Position numbers and translations under genes: made by a program. DNA of 64,000 nucleotides. Source: Amycolatopsis nivea. Lineage in GTDB: Bacteria; Actinomycetota; Actinomycetes; Mycobacteriales; Pseudonocardiaceae. The notes beneath the pieces were generated by a model. It saw only the letters and a list, made by a program, of their open reading frames with translations. It searched no databases and was not told the origin of the DNA. Below are positions 24,575-33,101 of this stretch, one piece after another. Numbering within the stretch: the stretch's first letter is position 1; the number at the start of each line of letters is the position of its first letter. The stretch spans positions 39,465 to 103,464 of the forward strand of contig NZ_SDLT01000038.1 in NCBI RefSeq assembly GCF_004522235.1, in the 5' to 3' direction.

Positions 24575-25621
24575 TCAGTCCATCGCGGACGGCGACAGCG
24601 GCTGCGACACCGAACCGTCCGGCGCGATGTCGACGTTCCGGTCCCGGATCCGCTTTTCGGTGCCCTTCGGGGTATTCGAGGTCTCGAAGTTGGCCGGGTC
24701 GAACGAATCGCCGGGGCTGACGTCGGGCGGGTTCGGCACCGGCGGCAGGTTGACCGACTTCTCGTGGATCTTGTCCGCCAGCCTGCCCGCCGATTCCTGC
24801 ATGTGCGAACGGATCTTGTCCACGCCGCTGAGGAAGCTTTGGAAGATGTCGTCCGCGTTGTCGCCCTCGACCTTCGCCGAGGCCTGCGCCGTCACCTCGG
24901 TGAGCCCGGCGCCCGCACCCGCGACCGCGGCCTGCGCGCCGACCGCGCTCATCGACAGCCCGCCCGCCGCGGCCACGGCTCCGCCCGGGGTGGCGACCAC
25001 GGCGAGCATCCCGACCAGAGCGCCGGTGAACGCCACCGCCGCCACCTTGGACCAGGAGATTTCGCCTTCCTTGGCCTTCTCCTTCTGGTACTTCTCGGCG
25101 GTTTCCCGGAACGTCAGCGCGAGCGAGCTGAGGTCGTCCCGCGCGGCCCACACGCCGTCACGGGCGGCGACGATGTCGCTCTCCACGACCGTGATCTCCG
25201 CAGCGAGCGCTTCGTAGGCCTCCGACAGCCGGTCGAGGTAGGTCTTGACGTCCTCGGCCGCGTTGCCGCGCCACGAGCCCAGCAGTTCCTTCGCCCGGCG
25301 CAGTTCGGTGATCGACCCGCGGCTGAGGTTCTTCCACACCGGCTCGTACGAGTTGATCATCGACTGCAAGCCGCCGCCGGTGTCCTTGAGGTCGGCCTCG
25401 GAGAACTCCCGGAAGACCTCGGTGACCTTGTCCTGGTACGACTCGTACAGCTCTTTGATCGCGGAGAACTTGAAGAACTCCGCGTAGCGCAGGAATTCCA
25501 GCCCGTCGAGCGCGTCGTTGGCGCCCTTGTGCAGATCCTCGCTGATGCCTTCGAGCAGTTCCGCGCGCGGACGCCCGTCCGAGCCGCCGCTGAGCCCGAA
25601 GTAGTCTTCCTGCTCGCTCAC
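24575..25621 (-). CDS. ESX/WXG100-associated protein with helical domain and central hydrophobic segment
   Basis: A 348-residue protein. Residues about 30-190 form a long helical region of ESX type (FSAIKELYESYQDKVTEVF, then ELLGSWRGNAAEDVKTYLDR with an SWxG turn like the WXG motif, then LAAEITVVESDIVAARDGVW). Next comes a glycine/alanine-rich hydrophobic stretch (KVAAVAFTGALVGMLAVVAT, residues about 205-245). The C-terminus is disordered and Pro-rich (NLPPVPNPPDVSPGDSF). It is probably secreted by or working with a type VII system. No ESX ATPase or membrane component is in the window. Both its junctions read TGACGTG, leaving one base between genes. Confidence 0.68.
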   Translation of the reverse strand: MSEQEDYFGLSGGSDGRPRAELLEGISEDLHKGANDALDGLEFLRYAEFFKFSAIKELYESYQDKVTEVFREFSEADLKDTGGGLQSMINSYEPVWKNLSRGSITELRRAKELLGSWRGNAAEDVKTYLDRLSEAYEALAAEITVVESDIVAARDGVWAARDDLSSLALTFRETAEKYQKEKAKEGEISWSKVAAVAFTGALVGMLAVVATPGGAVAAAGGLSMSAVGAQAAVAGAGAGLTEVTAQASAKVEGDNADDIFQSFLSGVDKIRSHMQESAGRLADKIHEKSVNLPPVPNPPDVSPGDSFDPANFETSNTPKGTEKRIRDRNVDIAPDGSVSQPLSPSAMD

Positions 25622-25622
25622 G

Positions 25623-26000
25623 TCAGCGCACCTCTCCGCCCGCGCGCCGCACCGCGGACTGCGCCTCGGCGTCCGACGCCTCGTACAGCTCCGCCACGCG
25701 CTTGAGCGCTTCGCTCGCCTGGTGCGTCGTGTAGGCCAGCTTCGCGAGCGCTTCCTCAACCTTCGCGCGGTGGTTCTCGTACGCCGCCGCGATCTTGGGC
25801 ATGCCGAGCGATCCGCCGAACGCGGTGGTCGGGCCGCCGCCGAACAGGTCGATCGAGCCGATGATGGCGGCCGGGCCGACCGCGTCGGGCAGGTCCAGCC
25901 TGCGCACTCCGCCGCGCGCGGTCTCCGCCGCGTCCCCGGCGTTCGCGACGAACCCGCTCGCCTTGCGCAGGTCGTCGAGGTCGGTTTCGAAACCGATCAT
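25623..26000 (-). CDS. Small ESX (type VII) secretion-associated protein
   Basis: A 125-residue protein starting at ATG 26000 after a G-rich site. It is a helix-turn-helix pair of about the WXG100/EspC size: FETDLDDLRKASGFVANAGD, then AYENHRAKVEEALAKLAYTT. A YEASD sequence near residue 110 fits the YxxxD/E type VII export signal. The WXG motif itself is not present. First gene of the three-gene operon; probably forms a complex with the next product. Confidence 0.7.
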   Translation of the reverse strand: MIGFETDLDDLRKASGFVANAGDAAETARGGVRRLDLPDAVGPAAIIGSIDLFGGGPTTAFGGSLGMPKIAAAYENHRAKVEEALAKLAYTTHQASEALKRVAELYEASDAEAQSAVRRAGGEVR

Positions 26001-26120
26001 GAAACTACCCCCAGTCGTGTGAACCGTGACCCTACCGGGCGAACGGTATCCCTTCCGACTCATCGGACACCGGGGAGGTTCACGGCATTCCCGTGAGGGC
26101 GGTCACACCGCGGGCCGGAC

Positions 26121-26957
26121 TCAGTCCGAAGTGGACCCGACGGCGCTTCCGCGGCGGTCGGCCCGGCGCGGGAACCACGGCACGATCGGCGAGACTCGCC
26201 GCTGGTAGTCCGCGTACTCGGGGTAGCGGCCGAGGGTGATGCTCTCGGTGAAGATCGTCGAGCCGATGAACAGCGCCGTGAGCAGGACCGCACCGGCGAT
26301 CGTCCAGGTGACCGCGCCGGCCGCCGAGACGCCGATCAGGAACACCAGCCACCACTGCGCTTGCTCGAAGAAGAAGTTGGGGTGCCGGGAAAACCGGAAG
26401 AGCCCGGTCTGCGCGAACCGCGGTTCGGGAGTGCGCCCGGCGGCGGTCTCGCGCTTCTTCCACTGGTGGAAGTTCCATTGCTGCTGGTCCGCGATCGTCT
26501 CGCCGGCCAGGCACGCGAGGAACGCGACGGCCAGCACGATGTCGGCGGTGCCCAGCGGAGCCTGGTGGTCGAGCGCGGTCCACGCGGGAAGCGTGATGAG
26601 CAGCAGAATCATGTTCTGGTAGAGCGTGATGAAGAAGAGGTTGAACAGCTGAAACTGCCACGGAGCCATCCGGCCGCGCAACACTGCCCAGCGGTAGTCC
26701 TCGCCACCGGGCGCGTAGCCGCCCTTGCGGCCGTAGTTGAACGTGAGCCGCGCGCCCCAGAGGAACACGAGCGCGAACAGCAGGTTCAGGCGCGCGTCCG
26801 CGAACCCCGCGTGCCCGGCGAAGATGCCGACGTAGGCCACCGGGACGACCGACCAGATCCGGTCCACCCAGGAGTACTCCCTGGTGAGCACCGACAGCAG
26901 CCAGCAGCCGGCGCACACTCCCGCGAACACCCAGAGGCACACCTGGAACGCGTTCAT
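26121..26957 (-). CDS. DUF1295 (steroid 5-alpha-reductase-like) membrane protein
   Basis: A 278-residue polytopic membrane protein with about seven helices. The C-terminal segment LFRFSRHPNFFFEQAQWW and RYPEYADYQRRVSPIVPWFP is the mark of the DUF1295 / steroid-5-alpha-reductase C-terminal fold (RHPN/E..Y motif). FNYGRKGGYAPGGEDYRW is a conserved cytosolic loop. These proteins are probably NADPH-dependent reductases or methyltransferase-like enzymes of lipid substrates; the exact substrate is unknown. It is divergent from an EXPERA protein with only 51 nt between starts. Confidence 0.85.
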   Translation of the reverse strand: MNAFQVCLWVFAGVCAGCWLLSVLTREYSWVDRIWSVVPVAYVGIFAGHAGFADARLNLLFALVFLWGARLTFNYGRKGGYAPGGEDYRWAVLRGRMAPWQFQLFNLFFITLYQNMILLLITLPAWTALDHQAPLGTADIVLAVAFLACLAGETIADQQQWNFHQWKKRETAAGRTPEPRFAQTGLFRFSRHPNFFFEQAQWWLVFLIGVSAAGAVTWTIAGAVLLTALFIGSTIFTESITLGRYPEYADYQRRVSPIVPWFPRRADRRGSAVGSTSD

Positions 26958-27008
26958 GACCGCGACTGTACTGCCGAAATCGCCGCTGCGACGCCCTACA
27001 ATCCGCCG

Positions 27009-27515
27009 ATGGGCACCACGACGGCGAACCTGCCCCTGCGCGAGCGCAAGATCGACATTTTCTTCGCCGTGATCTTCTCGGCGTTCACGGTGACGTCGCT
27101 GATCAGCGACCTGCTGCCGACGGTCGGCGTCGACTTCTCGCGGCCGACCGGCAACTTCTTCGTCGACTCCAACTACTGGTACGCCCACGACGCCGACCCG
27201 CTCTTCATGCACCCGCCGGACTGGATGCGGATCGTCACCGGCCTGTCGGCGTTCGTATACCTCCCGTTCTACGTCGTGCTCGTCTGGTGCCTCGTCGCGG
27301 GCCGCAACGGGATCCAGCTGTTCGCGGTGGTCTACGCGACGATGATCGTCACGCTCACCGGGATCGTCGTGTTCGGCGTCGAGTTCTTCGGCGACCCGGC
27401 GACGCGCACCGGCAACCCGGCCAAGTTCCTCGCGTTCAACCTCCCCTACGTGCTGGTTCCGTTGCTGCTGCTGGTGCGGATGCGCCGTCCGCTGCCGTTC
27501 ACGCGGCGGTTCTGA
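27009..27515 (+). CDS. EXPERA/emopamil-binding-like membrane protein
   Basis: A 168-residue protein with four hydrophobic segments (IDIFFAVIFSAFTVTSLISD, DWMRIVTGLSAFVYLPFYVV, LFAVVYATMIVTLTGIVVFG, AFNLPYVLVPLLLLV). The order and the conserved loop FMHPPDWMRI resemble the EXPERA domain of sterol-isomerase-like and TMEM97-like proteins. Pairing with a steroid-reductase-like neighbour suggests a shared lipid substrate, by inference. The 3' end overlaps the convergent MFS gene by 17 nt. Confidence 0.72.
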   Translation: MGTTTANLPLRERKIDIFFAVIFSAFTVTSLISDLLPTVGVDFSRPTGNFFVDSNYWYAHDADPLFMHPPDWMRIVTGLSAFVYLPFYVVLVWCLVAGRNGIQLFAVVYATMIVTLTGIVVFGVEFFGDPATRTGNPAKFLAFNLPYVLVPLLLLVRMRRPLPFTRRF

Positions 27516-28998
27516 CCGCTGCGGCCTTCCGAAGCACCCGTTGTCGACGGCTCGTATAAGCCGCGACCGAACCGCACAGCAGCGCCAGGAGCGCGACCGA
27601 AACCAGTACCTCCGACACCGATCTCACCAGCAGCGAAAGCACCAACGGGCCAGCCAGTCCGCCGAGCCGGTTGAAGAACGACACCGACCCCGCGACTCGC
27701 CCGCGCAAGCCGTCGTCGGCCACATCGGCGGCGACTGGCAGGAACACCGCCGCCATCGTGTTGACGCCTAGCAAGGCGACCGTCAGCACCGCAGCCGACA
27801 GCCACGGCGCGGCTACCGCCCATCCCGAGACCGCGAGCGCCAACAGCAATATCGCGACGCAGACGGCCAGCCGCACCGTGACGCCGGTGGGGCCGAAGCG
27901 GCGGTAGCCGAGGACCAGCAGTCCCGCGCACAGCACCATCGCCACCGCAGACCCGGTCAGCAGGGCGTTCGCCGTGGTCAGCGAGAGGCCGCCGACGCGG
28001 GACAGGGTAGGAACCCAGGTGGTCAGGCCGAACGTGGTCAAGCCGATCGAGAAGGCGAACACCCATTGCAGGCGGGTCGTGAGCGTGTTCCGGGCCAGCC
28101 AGTTGTCCTCCGCCGCGGCGGGCGCGCGGATGCTCCGCTGATCCGGGATGACGGCTGCCGCGGCGGCCAGCAGCAGTCCGGTCGGCGCGCCGATGAGCCA
28201 CAGCACCCGCCAGCCGAAGACGGGCTCCAGCCACAACGCGGAACCGGACGCGACCAGGTAGCCGATCGCGGTCGCGAGGATCGACAGGCCGGTGACCGCC
28301 GCTCCCCTGCCCGGCCCCGGGAAGAGGTCGCTGAGCACCGTGATCAGCATCGGAGCCAGCCCGCCGACGGCGATGCCCATCAGGAAGCACATCACCACGT
28401 TGCCGCCGAAATCCGGCATGGTGCCGCACATGCTCGTGGCGGTGAACCCGAGCGTGGCGAGCAGATAACAAGCTCGGCGGCCGATGCGCTCGGCCAGCCT
28501 GCTGCACAGCAACGCGCCCAGCGCGGTGCCGGACAGCCCGCTCACCGCCAGCAGCGACGCGGTCGAGGCGTCGATGCCGTATTCCGTGCGCAGGCCGGGG
28601 ATGACGAACCCCAGCGTCGACGTCTTGCTGATGTCGATCGTGAGCGCGGCGGTGGCGACCACCGCGATCGTCCGCCTTCCCCGGACCGTTTGCGGAGGCC
28701 GGACAGCCGGGACCGCTGGGACCGCGCCCGGCCGCGTCCGGCCGAGGACGAGCGCGGCTCCCAGCGCGAGGAGCAAGGCCGCGCCGGCGACGAACATTTC
28801 CGGCATGTCGGCCAGCGCCATGCCGTGCAGCCGCCGGTCGGCTGTCGAACCCGGTGGACCCATCGAGTCCATCGAGTCCATTCCGGGCATCGTGAAAGCC
28901 CGGAAAAAGCCCATCGCCGAAGCGGCCACGACCACCGCCGCCGCCAGCGCGAGCACTCCCCGCCAGCTCGTGCGAGCCGGCCCCGAAACTGTCGTCAT
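27499..28998 (-). CDS. MFS transporter with two extra N-terminal helices
   Basis: A 499-residue transporter. The 12-helix MFS core starts near residue 110 with the motif LAERIGRRACYLLATLGFT after helix 2. Two additional hydrophobic segments precede it (LALAAAVVVAASAMGFF and VAGAALLLALGAALVLG). Between these lies a methionine-rich loop (FTMPGMDSMDSMG, then LHGMALADMPEMF) expected to face outward, which could bind a soft metal such as copper; that is a guess. Its sugar-porter-like layout does not fix the substrate. Confidence 0.85.
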   Translation of the reverse strand: MTTVSGPARTSWRGVLALAAAVVVAASAMGFFRAFTMPGMDSMDSMGPPGSTADRRLHGMALADMPEMFVAGAALLLALGAALVLGRTRPGAVPAVPAVRPPQTVRGRRTIAVVATAALTIDISKTSTLGFVIPGLRTEYGIDASTASLLAVSGLSGTALGALLCSRLAERIGRRACYLLATLGFTATSMCGTMPDFGGNVVMCFLMGIAVGGLAPMLITVLSDLFPGPGRGAAVTGLSILATAIGYLVASGSALWLEPVFGWRVLWLIGAPTGLLLAAAAAVIPDQRSIRAPAAAEDNWLARNTLTTRLQWVFAFSIGLTTFGLTTWVPTLSRVGGLSLTTANALLTGSAVAMVLCAGLLVLGYRRFGPTGVTVRLAVCVAILLLALAVSGWAVAAPWLSAAVLTVALLGVNTMAAVFLPVAADVADDGLRGRVAGSVSFFNRLGGLAGPLVLSLLVRSVSEVLVSVALLALLCGSVAAYTSRRQRVLRKAAAVRTAA

Positions 28999-29056
28999 GC
29001 CTCCAACTTCTCATCCGGGCGCGCGTTCCGGCATCTTCAGTTTTGCGGTCCTGTCC

Positions 29057-29425
29057 TCAGTTTTCTTGAAGCACCGAAAGAATATTCCGCGCCGGATCGC
29101 GGAACCACGCGATCAGTGGTCCACCGAGCCGGAAAATGCCTTTTTCGTCGACGCCATCGAACGGTTCGAAGGAAACCCCGGCCGCACCGAGGTCCGCGAC
29201 CGCCTGGTCGATGTCGTCCACCGGGAAGTTGAGAATCGTGTACTCAGCCGGAACATGCTTGTTGCCCTTCGGGTAGACGAGGACTTCACGCCCTTCGGCG
29301 AGACGCAGCCGCAGCATCCCCCAGTTTTCAGTGACCTCGATGCCGAGCGTCTCGGCGTAGAACTTCCGCGCGGCCGGGATGTCGTCGACGGAGAAACCGC
29401 TGAATGCCTTGCTGGTGTCGAACAT
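29057..29425 (-). CDS. VOC-family (glyoxalase-like) protein
   Basis: A 122-residue single-repeat VOC protein: SGFSVDDIPAARKFYAETLG, WGMLRLRLAEGREVLVYPKG, YTILNFPVDDIDQAVADLGA, GPLIAWFRDPARNILSVLQ. The terminal RDPxxNxxxV/L pattern is typical. Metal ligands are incomplete, so the reaction is unknown. It lies 19 nt after a DHFR-like gene in the same operon, opposite the DGPF/ECF42 pair; VOC proteins commonly accompany such sigma loci. Confidence 0.9.
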   Translation of the reverse strand: MFDTSKAFSGFSVDDIPAARKFYAETLGIEVTENWGMLRLRLAEGREVLVYPKGNKHVPAEYTILNFPVDDIDQAVADLGAAGVSFEPFDGVDEKGIFRLGGPLIAWFRDPARNILSVLQEN

Positions 29426-29444
29426 TTTTCCTCCTGGATAATTG

Positions 29445-29984
29445 TCAGTGCCGAGGGCGGTAAGTCACGCAGAGGACGCCATTGCCGAACGTCCGGGAAG
29501 CGACGAGTTCGAGGTCAGCCCGGGAAGAAGCCGTCGAGAACAGCCGCTCGCCCGAACCGAGCACGATCGGGTGGATCAGCAGGTTCAGCTCGTCGAGCAA
29601 GCCCGTCAGCAGCAGCGACCGCACGAGCCGAGGGCTGCCGGGAATGTGGATGTTCTTGCCCGGCTTGCTCTTCAGCGCGGTCAACTCGGCCGCCACATCA
29701 GGGCCGAGCAACGTCGAACCGCTCCACGCAACTTCCGTGAGCGTGCTCGACACGACGTACTTCGGGGTGTTGTTCAGGAACGCGGCCATCGGCGACGAGT
29801 CGCCCAGCGCGGGCCACATCCGGGCGAAGTCCGCGTAGGTGTTCCGGCCGAGCAGCACGGCGTCCGATTCGGCGATGCCGGCGCGGATCGCCTCGTCCGC
29901 CTCGTGGTTCAGCATCATCCACTCCGGCGGCGACTCGGTCACCCCGTCCAGCGACACCGACAGTCCGGCCACGATCTTCCGCAC
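29445..29984 (-). CDS. Dihydrofolate-reductase-like (RibD C-terminal) protein
   Basis: A 179-residue protein of the DHFR/RibD-C fold: KIVAGLSVSLDGVTESP, AVLLGRNTYADFARMWP, KYVVSSTLTEVAWSGSTLLG, ELNLLIHPIVLGSGERLFS. It probably binds NADPH; the substrate is unknown. This family and VOC proteins are frequent companions of ECF42 sigma factors. It is divergent from the DGPF gene with 100 nt between starts. Confidence 0.9.
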   Translation of the reverse strand: MRKIVAGLSVSLDGVTESPPEWMMLNHEADEAIRAGIAESDAVLLGRNTYADFARMWPALGDSSPMAAFLNNTPKYVVSSTLTEVAWSGSTLLGPDVAAELTALKSKPGKNIHIPGSPRLVRSLLLTGLLDELNLLIHPIVLGSGERLFSTASSRADLELVASRTFGNGVLCVTYRPRH

Positions 29985-30084
29985 GGCTATGCTCCTTCTT
30001 CAGCTGACCTGGACACGGGGGACGTCGGAGCCGGAATCCGCGAGGCGACAACCGGCGGCGAAAAAGTTTTCGGAGGGGGCCGTC

Positions 30085-30456
30085 GTGCGGTACCTGATCA
30101 TGATCCACAGCAACCCGCGGTTCCGGGCGCTTTGGGAGGAGTTCTCGGACGAGCAGAAGGCCGCGTTCGGCCGGAGCCACCTCGCGCTCGACCGGGCGCT
30201 CGAGGAGTCCGGCGAGCTGGTGCTCAGCGACGGGCTGGCCGATCCCGCCGAAGCCAAGTGCGTCACCGTGCAGGACGGCAAGGCGGTGGCGAGCGACGGG
30301 CCGTTCGCCGAGGTCAAGGAGCATCTGGTCGGCTTCTACCTGGTCGAATGCGAGAGCATGGAGCGGGCGCTGGAGCACGCCGCGCGGGTGCCGGACGCGC
30401 TGTACGGCAAGGTCGAGGTACGGCCGATCCGCAACGTGAAAGAGCTGGATCTCTGA
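30085..30456 (+). CDS. YCII-related DGPF protein
   Basis: A 123-residue YciI-like protein with the namesake motif SDGPFAEVKEHLVGFYLVEC. The start GTG 30085 follows GGAGGGGG. DGPF proteins are regularly encoded beside ECF42 sigma factors and are usually their main target. Here the next gene is exactly such a sigma factor, whose start overlaps this stop. Its biochemical role is unknown. Confidence 0.92.
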   Translation: MRYLIMIHSNPRFRALWEEFSDEQKAAFGRSHLALDRALEESGELVLSDGLADPAEAKCVTVQDGKAVASDGPFAEVKEHLVGFYLVECESMERALEHAARVPDALYGKVEVRPIRNVKELDL

Positions 30457-31661
30457 CTCCCCCGGCCGGTTTCGAACAGCTCCTGCGCGACCTCGCGCCG
30501 CAGGTGCTCACCGCCGTCTGCCGCCGGTTCGGCGATTTCACGCTTTGCGAGGACGCGGTGCAGGAGGCGCTGCTGTCCGCCGCGGTGAAATGGCCGGAGC
30601 AGGGCCTGCCGGACAACCCCAAGAGCTGGCTGATCACCGCGGCCGCGCGCCGGCGCATCGACATCGAGCGCAGCGAGTCCGCCCGACGGCAGCGCGAGCA
30701 GACGGTCGCCGCGCTGGCGGTGCCGCAACCGGAACTGGCCCCGGCCGACGACGACACGCTGACCCTGCTGATGCTGTGCTGTCACCCCGAACTCGCCAAG
30801 CCGTCGCAGCTCGCGTTGACGCTGCGCGCGGTCGGCGGCCTCACCACCGCGGAGATCGGCCGGGCGCTGCTGGTTCCGGAGAAAACCGTGAGCCAGCGGA
30901 TCAACCGGGCGAAGAAACGGCTCAGCGGGGCCCGGTTCCGGATGCCGCCGCCGGGCGAACGGGCCGAGCGGATGGCCGCGGTGCTGCAGGTGCTGTACCT
31001 GATCTTCACCGAGGGGCACACCGCCAGTTCCGGGACCGCCGTCAACCGGGTCGAGCTGACCGCGGAGGCGATCCGGCTGACCCGGCAGCTGCACGCGCAG
31101 GCCCCCGATGACGGCGAGGTCGCCGGGCTGCTCGCGCTCATGCTGCTCAGCGACGCCCGGCGCCCCGCGCGGACCCAGTCGGACGGTGCCGCCGTGCCGC
31201 TGGCCGAGCAGGACCGCACCCGCTGGGACGCCGCCGCGATCGCCGAAGGGCTCGACCTGATCGGGAAAACCCTGGTCACCGCCCAGCTCGGGCCGTATCA
31301 GCTCGAGGCCGCGATCGCCGCCGTGCACGCCGAGGCGGCGCGCGCCGAGGACACCGACTGGCCGCAGATCCTCGCCCTCTACGACCTGCTGCTCGCCCTC
31401 GCGCCGAGTCCGGTCGCGGCACTGAACCGGATCGTCCCGGTCGCGATGGTCCACGGTGCCCGCGAAGGGTTGCGGCAGCTGGACGAGATCGCCGGACTGG
31501 ACGAACACCACCGCGTCGACGTCGTGCGCGCGCACCTGCTCGACCTGGCGGGCGAACCCGAGCAAGCTCGGGGATATTACCGTTCCGCGGCACGGAAAAC
31601 GCTCAGCGTTCCCGAGCGAAGATACCTGGAATCCCGTGCCGCGCCCGGGAAATCGCCCTAG
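30453..31661 (+). CDS. ECF42-type RNA polymerase sigma factor with C-terminal extension
   Basis: A 402-residue sigma factor. Sigma-2 region: CEDAVQEALLSAAVKWPEQG, then NPKSWLITAAARRRIDIERS. Sigma-4 region: AEIGRALLVPEKTVSQRINR. These are followed by a long helical extension (residues about 190-400) with TPR-like helices (LYDLLLALAPSPVAALNRIV, DEHHRVDVVRAHLLDLAG). This layout with a DGPF partner defines the ECF42 group, which has no anti-sigma factor. No ATG, GTG or TTG lies near the expected start; CTG 30453, overlapping the DGPF stop, gives LTPPAGFEQLLRD and is my choice. Confidence 0.9.
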   Translation: MTPPAGFEQLLRDLAPQVLTAVCRRFGDFTLCEDAVQEALLSAAVKWPEQGLPDNPKSWLITAAARRRIDIERSESARRQREQTVAALAVPQPELAPADDDTLTLLMLCCHPELAKPSQLALTLRAVGGLTTAEIGRALLVPEKTVSQRINRAKKRLSGARFRMPPPGERAERMAAVLQVLYLIFTEGHTASSGTAVNRVELTAEAIRLTRQLHAQAPDDGEVAGLLALMLLSDARRPARTQSDGAAVPLAEQDRTRWDAAAIAEGLDLIGKTLVTAQLGPYQLEAAIAAVHAEAARAEDTDWPQILALYDLLLALAPSPVAALNRIVPVAMVHGAREGLRQLDEIAGLDEHHRVDVVRAHLLDLAGEPEQARGYYRSAARKTLSVPERRYLESRAAPGKSP

Positions 31662-32209
31662 CTTGCGGCCCGCGCCATCGATGACGGACGCAGCGCGCCC
31701 GGGTCCGGCAACCGCATCGGCACGGTGTCCGCGTGGTACTCGAAGTGCCACCATTCGTTGTCGTAGCGGCGATACAGCCGGTACTCCGCCCCATGCCGCT
31801 CCAGCCACGCCGCTCCTTCGGTCGGGCGTACGTCGAGCGCTGTGCCCCGGACGTGTGCCGACTCGTGCGGTGGCAGCACTCGACGCCGGGCCGAGGCGAC
31901 GGAGCCGGTGCGGTGTACCTCTTCCGCGAACAGCCGGTGCTGGTGGGCGGCGTCGCGGTGGCCCGAGGTGAGGCCGATGAGCTGGTGGTCCCGCCAGAAC
32001 GCCTCGGCGCGCGCCGCGGTGAACGCCGCGCGGGCCGGTTCGCTCAAGCCTGCCAGGTCCTCGGCCGGGTAGCGCATCGCGAGTGCCCACTGGCAGGCCA
32101 GGTAGCGGCCGCGGCCGGGCGAACGCAGGAACGCGGCTGGGAGCAGCGTCAGCGCCAGAAGGCGGGTGACGGCCGCGAGGACCCGGGGCCGGCAAAGCGA
32201 CTCGATCAT
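31658..32209 (-). CDS. VanY-like M15 peptidase (D-Ala-D-Ala carboxypeptidase family)
   Basis: A 183-residue protein with an N-terminal hydrophobic segment (VTRLLALTLLPAAFL) that may anchor or export it. The M15 zinc site is readable: SGHRDAAHQHRLF, then ESAHVRGTALDVRP (His and Asp ligands in the SxHxxGxAxD pattern), then NEWWHFEYH (last His ligand). It should cleave peptidoglycan stem peptides outside the cell. It is divergent from a two-component system, and its stop overlaps the convergent sigma gene by 4 nt. The start could also be GTG 32218. Confidence 0.85.
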   Translation of the reverse strand: MIESLCRPRVLAAVTRLLALTLLPAAFLRSPGRGRYLACQWALAMRYPAEDLAGLSEPARAAFTAARAEAFWRDHQLIGLTSGHRDAAHQHRLFAEEVHRTGSVASARRRVLPPHESAHVRGTALDVRPTEGAAWLERHGAEYRLYRRYDNEWWHFEYHADTVPMRLPDPGALRPSSMARAAS

Positions 32210-32408
32210 GAGGTCCACTTTCGGGCCCCAGTGTGCGCGCACTGCGCTCGGAGTTTGACAGCTCTGTAACAGTTCGCCGCGGCGGCGCTGTTACCGAACG
32301 ATGACACGGCCCGCACCGCGCGGGGATCCGGGCCGGGCAGGCTGGGCTCCGGCCGTCCGCTGTGGACTGTCCGGGCGGCCGGACGGGCGGACTGCGATAG
32401 TGGGAGAC

Positions 32409-33101
32409 ATGCCGAGGGTGCTGCTGATCGAAGACGACCAGGCCGTGCGCGACGGCCTGCGGCTGGCCCTGACCTACCAGGGCCACACGGTCGACGCGGT
32501 GGAGACCGGCGAGGAAGGCCTCGCCCGGCTCGCCGGGGACCCGGCCGACGTCGTGGTCCTCGACCTCATGCTGCCCGGGATGGACGGCTTCGAGGTCTGC
32601 CGCCGCATCCGCGCCGCCGGCGACCTGCCGATCATCATGCTCACCGCCCGCAACGACGACATCGACGTGGTGGCCGGGCTCGAAGCCGGAGCCGACGACT
32701 ACGTCGTCAAACCCGCGCAGGCCCGGGTGCTGGAGGCGCGCATCCGCGCGGTGCTGCGCCGGACCGGCGGCGAACCGCGCAGTGCGGACGCGAAACTGGG
32801 TCCGGAACGGCACGGCGACCTGACGATCGACCGTGAAGGCCTCGTGGTCAGCAAGCACGGCACGGTGATCGGGCTCGCGCCGACCGAACTGAGGCTGCTG
32901 CTGGAACTGTCGTCGGCGCCCGGGCGCGTGCTCAGCCGCCAGCAGCTGCTCGAATCCGTGTGGGACCAGGGCTATCTCGGCGATTCGCGGCTCGTCGACG
33001 CGTGCGTGCAGCGGCTGCGCGCCAAGATCGAGGACGACCCGGCGAAACCGGTGTACGTCCAGACCCTGCGCGGTTTCGGCTATCGCTTCGGGCCGCTGTG
33101 A
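32409..33101 (+). CDS. OmpR-family response regulator
   Basis: A 230-residue response regulator. Receiver domain with acidic pair Asp9/Asp10, phosphoacceptor Asp52 (VVLDLMLPGMD) and Lys in YVVKPAQ. The winged helix at residues 135-230 has LAPTELRLLLELSSAPGRVL and VDACVQRLRAKIEDDP. It resembles CseB/AfsQ1-type cell-envelope regulators. The sensor kinase gene overlaps by 4 nt. It is divergent from a VanY-like peptidase, which may be a target. Confidence 0.92.
   Translation: MPRVLLIEDDQAVRDGLRLALTYQGHTVDAVETGEEGLARLAGDPADVVVLDLMLPGMDGFEVCRRIRAAGDLPIIMLTARNDDIDVVAGLEAGADDYVVKPAQARVLEARIRAVLRRTGGEPRSADAKLGPERHGDLTIDREGLVVSKHGTVIGLAPTELRLLLELSSAPGRVLSRQQLLESVWDQGYLGDSRLVDACVQRLRAKIEDDPAKPVYVQTLRGFGYRFGPL

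Noticed and set aside
29985..30084. ECF42 promoter motif TGTCGA before the DGPF gene
   Set aside because: Only an imperfect TGTCGC is found, on the opposite strand, and the -10 element could not be placed with confidence.
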